DNA from: UMGS1696 sp045643285
GTDB taxonomy: Bacteria; Bacillota; Clostridia; Oscillospirales; CAG-272
DNA: 64,000 bases
NCBI GenBank assembly: GCA_045643285.1
Contig: JAZUKN010000014.1
Coordinates: 1-64,000 of the forward strand
Direction of reading: 5' to 3'
Both the position numbers and the translations under genes were made by a program. Position 1 is the first letter of the stretch, and the number at the start of each line of letters is the position of its first letter. The notes beneath the pieces are model-generated. The model was not told the origin of the DNA. It did no database searches and saw only the letters and a list, made by a program, of their open reading frames with translations. This document shows positions 58,577 through 64,000 of this stretch, piece by piece.

Positions 58577-60670
58577 ATGCTTTACCCAAGACCGCTTAAA
58601 TCAAAACTTACAAAAGAATTTCTCACCCTTGATAAGCTGACCGTTTCCGGTGCGTGCGCCGAAACTTTCGTTGCCGCCGCCGCTTTCCTCGGCTTTGACG
58701 CAAAGATCGTTTCGAGATGCCCGAAGATCACGCTTTCCACTGACGAAAACCTCGACGGACTTGACGCATATACCGTAAAAGTCGGCAAAAAAGTCGAACT
58801 GATCGGACGCGACGAAGACGCACTCGCACGAGGCGTGTGGACCGTCCTCGGACTCGTCGAAAAGGACGGCGACACATATAAGATCCCGTGTGGTGAGGTC
58901 AATGACCGCGCGTATATGAAGATGCGCGGAGTTCACCTCTTCGTGCCGGCGGCAGATTCCGTCGAAGAATGTAAGCGCGTCATCGCAGAAGCGGCACGGC
59001 TCAAATATAACACCGTCATCCTCGAAACAGGCGGCGGCGTTGAATTCAAAAAGCACCCCGAAGTCAACCGCGCGTGGACGAAATTCTGCCGTGATGCACG
59101 AAACCACGTCGGCGGTCCGCAGGGACTTCAGGGCTCGCAGGCATATTGGAAAGACTCTACACATGTAGAACTTTCCGGTGGCGGTTTTATCTCGCAGGAA
59201 CAGCTCAGAGAGATCACCGACTACTGCCGTCTCCTCCGTTTGGAGCTTATCCCCGAAATACAGTCCCTCTCCCACGCATACTACCTCACACTTGCCGATA
59301 AGTCTATCGCCGAGCGCCCGTTTGAGGAGTGGCCCGACAGCTATTGCCCGTCGAATCCGAGATCGTACAAGCTCTACGAGGAGTGCGCCGAAGAGATCAT
59401 CGACATAATCAAGCCGAAGCGAGTCTCTATCGGTCACGACGAAGTGCGTATTCTCGGCGAATGCCCGCTTTGCCGTAAAAAGAGCGGTTCCGAGCTTCTC
59501 GCAGGTGACATAAACAAGCTCCACAAATTCTATAAAAAGCACGGCATACAGATCATGATGTGGGGTGAAAAACTCCAGGATTTCATGAACTTCAAGGGTT
59601 GGCGCATGGGCGGTGTCAAGGAAGGTCCGTTCACCGACAGATACGGACGCGACTACATCCTCGATTCCACGAACGGCGCGCTTGATATGATCCCGAACGA
59701 CGTTCTGATGCTCGACTGGTACTATTCATGGGGTTACGACACCGAAAAGGACTTCCTCGAACGCGGATTCTCCGAGATCTACGGCAACTTCCGCGGATCG
59801 CTTATCGCGGATTGGGACAAACGCTCGAAGATCGAGAATGTCGTCGGCGCGGAAGTGTCGACATGGTGTATGCCCGACGAGCGCGAGATCGGTTACAACG
59901 GCTGGTTCTACGAGCTTGCGTTCTCGGCGGCTGTGCTGTGGCGTGACGATTTCTGCGACGCAAAGCGTGACGAATGGTCAGACGAAGCTGAGGCAATGCA
60001 ACCCGTACTGAGACGTGAGCTTCGCGGTTCCGACGACTACGACGGCACGTCAAAGGGACTTAAATCCCTCACACTCGCAGACAAAGGCGACAAACAGGCA
60101 ACACCTGCAAAAGTCCAGCCGTCCGTTGACAGATTCATCGCAAAGAAGATCGCCGACAACGCGCTCGGCGAGGCGACGGAGCTTGAAGTCGGAAAGAAAG
60201 CCGATTCGCTCGTCTTCTTCCACGCGGCAGACAACGCGCCGAAGGACGTTATCAAGACGTGGTACTTCCTCGATCCGGCACCGAGAATGCCGGCTTCGTA
60301 TTCCGTCGATTACGAGGACGGGCTGACGATCCGTGTACCCGTGATGTTTCCTCAGATGATCGGCGTATACGACTCGACGAGAGAGTTCACACGCCCCGTG
60401 GGTGACGAAAACGTGTCTCTCGACGTTGATGACACGAAGAAAGCAAAGGTCAACAACCTTTCTCCGATGTTCGCGCAGAAGGACGTTTGGCGTGCGACGG
60501 CTCTGTATTTCTGCCGCGGGATCGCGCTTGATACAGACGACGGCGAGAAGACCGTGTACGCATACGAATGGAAGAATCCGAGACCGGAACATAAGATACT
60601 CCGCGTCCGCGTGATCGACGAGGGGTGTTCAAAGATGAACGTGCATCTCTACGGCGTCGGAACGGTTTGA
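58577..60670 (+). CDS. Glycoside hydrolase family 20-like beta-N-acetylhexosaminidase
   Basis: 697 residues. An N-terminal GH20b-like domain (about 1-110) is followed by the GH20 barrel with KMRGVHLFVP, LELIPEIQSLSHAYY and the catalytic Asp-Glu pair in SIGHDEVR (about 287-288), then Trp-rich loops MMWGEKLQDF and LDWYYSWGYD; the C-terminal beta domain is unassigned. It likely removes N-acetylglucosamine or N-acetylgalactosamine from glycans or muropeptides. No signal peptide, so cytoplasmic. GGAGGG precedes the ATG. The stop codon lies in the junction repeat shared with the dtxR-like gene. Confidence 0.88.
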   Translation: MLYPRPLKSKLTKEFLTLDKLTVSGACAETFVAAAAFLGFDAKIVSRCPKITLSTDENLDGLDAYTVKVGKKVELIGRDEDALARGVWTVLGLVEKDGDTYKIPCGEVNDRAYMKMRGVHLFVPAADSVEECKRVIAEAARLKYNTVILETGGGVEFKKHPEVNRAWTKFCRDARNHVGGPQGLQGSQAYWKDSTHVELSGGGFISQEQLREITDYCRLLRLELIPEIQSLSHAYYLTLADKSIAERPFEEWPDSYCPSNPRSYKLYEECAEEIIDIIKPKRVSIGHDEVRILGECPLCRKKSGSELLAGDINKLHKFYKKHGIQIMMWGEKLQDFMNFKGWRMGGVKEGPFTDRYGRDYILDSTNGALDMIPNDVLMLDWYYSWGYDTEKDFLERGFSEIYGNFRGSLIADWDKRSKIENVVGAEVSTWCMPDEREIGYNGWFYELAFSAAVLWRDDFCDAKRDEWSDEAEAMQPVLRRELRGSDDYDGTSKGLKSLTLADKGDKQATPAKVQPSVDRFIAKKIADNALGEATELEVGKKADSLVFFHAADNAPKDVIKTWYFLDPAPRMPASYSVDYEDGLTIRVPVMFPQMIGVYDSTREFTRPVGDENVSLDVDDTKKAKVNNLSPMFAQKDVWRATALYFCRGIALDTDDGEKTVYAYEWKNPRPEHKILRVRVIDEGCSKMNVHLYGVGTV

Positions 60671-60706
60671 AGTAAGAAGTAATAGTGAAGAAGTAGACAA
60701 AGTTAT
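60667..60706 (+). repeat. Multi-stop junction repeat at the 3' end of the GH20 gene
   Basis: Nearly identical to 23077-23128 apart from a short deletion. It supplies the TGA stop of the GH20 frame, whereas in the dtxR-like gene the TAA four bases later is used. Confidence 0.75.
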
Positions 60707-60781
60707 GATTGCCTGCGGCAAACGATGATGCTGACGCAGTGATGATACGCTACGCGTAACGATGATTGCGCTCCGCGCAAG
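60704..60781. repeat. Tandem array of GATGAT-spaced miniature hairpins
   Basis: Units of TGATGAT or CGATGAT followed by the small hairpins TTGCC-TGC-GGCAA, TGC-TGAC-GCA, TACGC-TAC-GCGTA, TTGCGC-TCC-GCGCAA. The stems match those of the 23410-23495 array although loops and spacers differ. Confidence 0.7.
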
Positions 60782-61205
60782 TTTCTTTGATTTTGCACAC
60801 ATAAACGTATGAGCGGCAGCGCGCTGTTACCTCACGGGTTAAATCCTCTTCACTGTCGCACTCGCTTTGTGACAAAGGGGAGTCCAACCGAGATGCAAAG
60901 CATCTCGACGACTTCGTTTACGAAGTCGGTAGGCGTGAATGTGCTTGCACCTTCCCCCTTTGGCGGGTAGATTGACAAGAAGTACGCGAAAGTGATTCAC
61001 CGAGATGCGAAGCAGCTCGTCGGTTTCGACGAAGTCGAATACCGGCTTGTCCGCCGTCCGCCGCGTATTTCATACGCAGGACAAAAACGAACCCAAACGT
61101 AAGGTTTGGATTAATTCGGCGGCAGGAGCAACGCGTATACATACGCACTGTCCTACAGTATAAAGAGATGAGGTTCGCGCGTAGCCGTGGGGGTTCACGA
61201 AATCC
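60782..61205 (-). repeat. Modular hairpin-cassette repeat, copy I (reverse)
   Basis: Fills most of the gene-free gap 60671-61288. Accessory module (ATAAACGTATGAGC, GCGCGCTGTTA, GGGTTAAATCCTC), TTTGTGACAAAGGGGA, GAGATGC/GCATCTC (60890-60906), GACTTCG/CGAAGTC, CCCCCTTTGGCGGG, a mismatched GAGATGC/GCAGCTC (61002-61018), CGTATTTCATACG, CCAAAC...GGTTTGG, GGCAGGAG and a closing CGTAGCCGTG. Confidence 0.75.
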
Positions 61206-61288
61206 AGCGAGACGTCGAGGACGCCGTCCCATACGGTATAATGTAAAAAAATAAAATCTATTGCAATTATAAAGGAAAGGACAAAACC

Positions 61289-62602
61289 ATGACACAAAAT
61301 TTCTCTTTCCCGAAAGAATTCCTCTGGGGATCCGCCACCGCCGCTCCGCAGATCGAGGGCGCGTGGAACGAAGACGGACGTACCCCGTCGATCTGGGACG
61401 TCGCACCGTCCGGCAAGATAAAGAACGACGATAACTGCCATACCGCGTGCGATCACTACCACCACATGAAAGAAGACGTGAAAATGCTCCACGATATGGG
61501 TATGAAGTCCTACCGCTTCTCCGTTTCGTGGTCGCGCGTCATCCCCGAAGAGGGAAAGATCAATAAAAAAGGACTCGCGTTCTACTCCGATCTTGTCGAC
61601 GAGCTTCTGAAATACGGCATCACGCCGATAGTCACGCTGTACCACTGGGATCTGCCCGTGTGGGTTTATAAAAAAGGCGGCTGGCTCACGACTGCCATTG
61701 TGCCGCTGTTTGCCGAGTACACAAAGGTCGTTGTCGACACGCTCTCAGACAGAGTTACATATTGGTTGCCGATGAATGAGCCGAACTGCTTTATCATGGA
61801 CGGTCACGTCTCCGGTGTACACGCGCCGTTCAAGAAACGCCCGAAGGACGCAGGCAAGCTCACGCGCGTATGCCTCCTCGCAAATGCGGAATCCGTAAAG
61901 ACGATCCGCAAGTACGCGAAGACCGCGCCGAAAGTCGGTATCGCACTGTCCGCAGGCGCGTTTCTGCCGAAAGACAAGTCCGAAGAGGCGTATAAATACG
62001 CAGAGCACGAGTCGTTCTACGAGGGTATCGGCACGTTTGCGAATCGCTGGTGGGCTGATTCACTGCTGAAAGGCGAGCCGGTCACGTTCGGCGACTATTA
62101 CACTGGTTCCCGCCTCTCAAAAATGAAAGTCGATCTCGATTTCATCGGACTGAATATATATCAGCCGTTCTACGACGGGAGCTGGGGAGAGAAACAGGAC
62201 AGCGACCTTACCGACGACGACCGCACTTCCATGGACTGGATAATCGACGGTAAAGTTATGTACTATACGCTGAAATTCTTCTACGCGCGGTACGGTCTGC
62301 CGCTTATGATTACCGAAAACGGTATGGCTGACAGCGACAAGGTCGAAAACGGCGCAGTCCACGACAAAAAGCGTATTGGCTTTATAAAGCAGTATCTCGC
62401 AGGAATGAAGCAGGCGATGAGCGAGGGAGTAGAGGTGCTCGGGTACCAGTATTGGTCGCTTATGGATAACTTCGAGTGGGCGCAGGGCTACGGTCCGCGG
62501 TTCGGGCTTGTGCACGTCGACTACGAGACGGAGAAGCGTACGCTGAAGGACTCCGCGCTGTACTATAAAGAAGTGATCGAGAGTAACGGAAAAATAATCT
62601 GA
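61289..62602 (+). CDS. Glycoside hydrolase family 1 beta-glucosidase
   Basis: 437 residues of the GH1 barrel: FLWGSATAAPQIEGAW at the N terminus, acid/base Glu in LPMNEPN (about E164), nucleophile Glu in MITENGM (about E344), and YWSLMDNFEWAQGY near the end. There is no signal peptide, so it hydrolyses imported beta-glucosides or oligosaccharides. Whether it is a phospho-beta-glucosidase cannot be decided. A TATAAT lies at 61237-61242 but its -35 (GTCGAG) is poor, so activation may be needed. GGAAAGG precedes the ATG. Confidence 0.93.
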   Translation: MTQNFSFPKEFLWGSATAAPQIEGAWNEDGRTPSIWDVAPSGKIKNDDNCHTACDHYHHMKEDVKMLHDMGMKSYRFSVSWSRVIPEEGKINKKGLAFYSDLVDELLKYGITPIVTLYHWDLPVWVYKKGGWLTTAIVPLFAEYTKVVVDTLSDRVTYWLPMNEPNCFIMDGHVSGVHAPFKKRPKDAGKLTRVCLLANAESVKTIRKYAKTAPKVGIALSAGAFLPKDKSEEAYKYAEHESFYEGIGTFANRWWADSLLKGEPVTFGDYYTGSRLSKMKVDLDFIGLNIYQPFYDGSWGEKQDSDLTDDDRTSMDWIIDGKVMYYTLKFFYARYGLPLMITENGMADSDKVENGAVHDKKRIGFIKQYLAGMKQAMSEGVEVLGYQYWSLMDNFEWAQGYGPRFGLVHVDYETEKRTLKDSALYYKEVIESNGKII

Positions 62603-62612
62603 CAAAGCAAAG

Positions 62613-62647
62613 ATCCGTGCGGAAGAGAAAAAACCGCACGGATTTTT
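62613..62647 (+). terminator. Terminator of the GH1 gene
   Basis: ATCCGTGCGG facing CCGCACGGAT, a perfect ten-base stem followed by TTTTC, 10 bases after the stop. Confidence 0.9.
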
Positions 62648-62682
62648 CTTTGGGGAAAGAAACAAACTTGTTTTTTCTGCAT

Positions 62683-63115
62683 GGCTACGCACGAAACTCC
62701 ACCCAATTATCTGTAGGGCAGTGCGTATGTATACGCGTTGCTCCTGCCGCAAATTTGCACTAACCCCACATAGCCAAAAGGTAGAAAACGACTTACGTCG
62801 TTTTCAATTATATCTATTTGTCCTGTTCGCTTGCGAACGGGCGGACGGCGGACATTTGTCCAAACTATACGTTTGGCATCGGATTTGTCCTGCTTGTTTA
62901 CAAGCGGGCGGACGGCGGACAAGCCGAGTTCACTTCGTGAACTCCATGATTCGACGCTCTTGTCAATCACCGAACCAAAGAAGGGCAAGGACGCTGGCGC
63001 GTCAATTTCCCCTCTTTGGAAACTCCCCTTTGTTACAGAGCGTGTACGACGTTTTCGAGGATTTAGGTCGTCAGTAATAGCGCGCTGCCGCTCATTACAA
63101 AGTAAAGCGTAGTCA
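62683..63115 (+). repeat. Modular hairpin-cassette repeat, copy J (forward)
   Basis: GGCTACGCACGAAACTCC, CTGTAGGGCAG...CTGCCG, CAAATTTGCACTAA, CCCCACATAG, AAAAGGTAGAAAACGAC-TTAC-GTCGTTTTC, GTTCGCTTGCGAAC, CCAAACTATACGTTTGG, CTTGTTTACAAG, GAGTTCAC/GTGAACTC, CCAAAG...CTTTGG, CCCCTTTGTTACAGAG, then the accessory module GAGGATTTAGG, AATAGCGCGCTGCCGCTCAT. It lies in the gene-free stretch 62603-63532. Confidence 0.8.
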
Positions 63116-63129
63116 CTAATAAATGATAA

Positions 63130-63405
63130 GTTACGCATAATTCTTGCAATTACTCTGCAACAAAGGGAGTCCAGAGGGGAATAGGACGAAGTCCCTTCCC
63201 CTTTGGCGGGTAGATTCATAAGGAGGCGACGGTCTGCCTCACCGAGATGCGAAGCATCTCGACGAGTTCACGGAGTGAACTCGGCTTGTCCGCCGTCCGC
63301 CCGCTTGTAAACAAGCAGGACAAATAGATAATTTGAAAACGTCGAAGACGTTTTCTTCTACCTTCTGTCGATGTGAAATATGAGCAAATCGTCCATTTTT
63401 CTCTA
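63130..63405 (-). repeat. Modular hairpin-cassette repeat, copy K (reverse)
   Basis: ACTCTGCAACAAAGGGAG, CCAGAGGGG...CCCCTTTGG, GGCGGGTAGATTCA, GAGATGC/GCATCTC (63244-63260), GAGTTCAC/GTGAACTC, GGCTTGTCCGCCGTCCG, CTTGTAAACAAG, AAAACGTC/GACGTTTT, CTACCTTCTG and GAGCAAATCG. It forms an inverted pair with copy J, like the pair C/D. Confidence 0.8.
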
Positions 63406-63464
63406 AAGAAAACCCTTTTTTCCACCCGGCGGAAATATTGCCGCCGAAAAATCTTCCCGATTTG

Positions 63465-63493
63465 TTGAATGTTCCGTCGTATTATGCTATAAT
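63465..63493 (+). promoter_or_regulatory. Promoter of the FAD oxidoreductase gene
   Basis: TTGAAT (63465-63470), 17-base spacer, TATAAT (63488-63493), about 40 bases before the ATG. A GGCGG/CCGCC hairpin lies just upstream at 63429-63446. Confidence 0.85.
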
Positions 63494-63532
63494 TTATCCG
63501 TATAATGATAACAAAACCCTCCGGAGGATATT

Positions 63533-64000
63533 ATGATATACGATGTTCTCATTATCGGCGCAGGCTGCACCGGCGTTATGACCGCTCGCCTCCTGTCGAC
63601 GAAAAAATGCACCGTTGCCGTGTGTGAAGCCGGTCCCGATGTCGCAGTCGGCGCAACGTGCGCAAATTCCGCCATTGTCCACGCAGGCTACGACGCAAAG
63701 CCCGGCACACTCAAAGCAAAGCTCAACGTCCGCGGCAATAAGCTCATGAAAGAGCTTGCCGCACAGCTCGGTGTCGAGATCAAAAACGTAGGCTCGCACG
63801 TCGTCGGATTTGACGAAGACGATCTCAAGACTCTGCACGAGCTTTACGACAGAGGTGTCGCAAACGGCGTACCCGATATGCGTATCATCGACCGCGACGA
63901 GCTGAGACGTATGGAGCCGAACATTTCTCCCGACGCGACCTGCTCGCTCTGGGCGCCGACTGCCGCGATAACCTGCCCGTACGGTATCACGATAGCCGCC
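63533..64000 (+). CDS. FAD-dependent oxidoreductase, GlpA/L-2-hydroxyglutarate dehydrogenase type (3' truncated by window)
   Basis: 156 residues are visible, open to the window end. The FAD-binding loop is G9-A-G11-C-T-G14 at the N terminus (YDVLIIGAGCTG), followed by the DAO-superfamily blocks GATCANSAIVHAGYDAKPGT and DRDELRRMEPN. Anaerobic glycerol-3-phosphate dehydrogenases of Clostridia look like this, usually with GlpB/GlpC-like partners downstream. Start ATG 63533 has GGAGG six bases upstream and a good promoter. Confidence 0.88.
   Translation, partial: MIYDVLIIGAGCTGVMTARLLSTKKCTVAVCEAGPDVAVGATCANSAIVHAGYDAKPGTLKAKLNVRGNKLMKELAAQLGVEIKNVGSHVVGFDEDDLKTLHELYDRGVANGVPDMRIIDRDELRRMEPNISPDATCSLWAPTAAITCPYGITIAA

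Noticed and set aside
61237..61242. Full promoter for the GH1 gene
   Set aside because: A good TATAAT is present but the -35 position reads GTCGAG; not strong enough to list as a separate feature.

Overview
The window reads as chromosome from a low-oxygen, Gram-positive Clostridia-type bacterium. An Oscillospirales/Ruminococcaceae-like gut or rumen anaerobe is my inference. Supporting signs are ClpC with a UVR motif, FakA/FakB plus PlsX lipid genes, a YerC-type his regulator, a PyrR, a TagA-type glycosyltransferase, a glycyl-radical-enzyme activase and many perfect sigma-A promoters (TTGACA-17-TATAAT). Glycosidases for host or plant glycans (GH95, GH20, GH1) and a xylose isomerase are also present. 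I see no rRNA, tRNA, CRISPR array, insertion sequence or prophage gene. The first gene (clpC) and the last (a GlpA-like FAD oxidoreductase) are cut by the window edges.

Layout. 1-1.6 kb: 3' part of clpC. 1.9-10 kb (minus strand): histidine operon yerC-hisZ-hisG-hisD-hisC-hisB-hisH-hisA-hisF-hisIE, driven by a promoter with a perfect inverted repeat over its -10 box and interrupted between hisZ and hisG by a repeat element. 10.1-12.6 kb: a YdcF-like membrane protein and an iron-sulfur aldo/keto reductase. 12.6-21.9 kb (minus): a membrane-lipid cluster (MGDG-type glycosyltransferase, FakA, ECF S component, FakB/DegV, GNAT, PlsX, ACP) ending in a GH95 fucosidase. It is divergent from a TetR-DtxR regulator pair. 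23.5-28.6 kb: orphan radical-SAM activase, second ACP, TagA-like enzyme, PyrR, YbaK, and an EIIC-like membrane protein. 28.7-35.3 kb (minus): heterodimeric ABC exporter, two CobW-type GTPases (one with a His-rich metal-binding insert). 35-46.3 kb (minus): a 2989-residue A-T-C-A-T-C-A-T-R nonribosomal peptide synthetase overlapping, stop-to-start, a membrane SpoIIE phosphatase/RsbW-like kinase fusion and then a STAS antagonist. 46.5-49.7 kb: alaS and a small zinc-ribbon membrane protein. 49.8-53 kb (minus): anti-sigma, ECF sigma factor, lipoprotein, xylA. 53.3-58.2 kb (minus): ABC-F, TPM protein, TelA, membrane protein. 58.6-62.6 kb: GH20 and GH1 glycosidases. 63.5 kb to the end: FAD oxidoreductase.

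Two things stand out. First, an NRPS with reductive release and an unusual first adenylation pocket is translationally coupled to a complete partner-switching signalling module. Second, most long intergenic gaps hold members of one modular repeat family. It is built from a conserved framework into which different perfect hairpins are slotted; its ends abut gene stop codons, and at least one hairpin appears to serve as a terminator.
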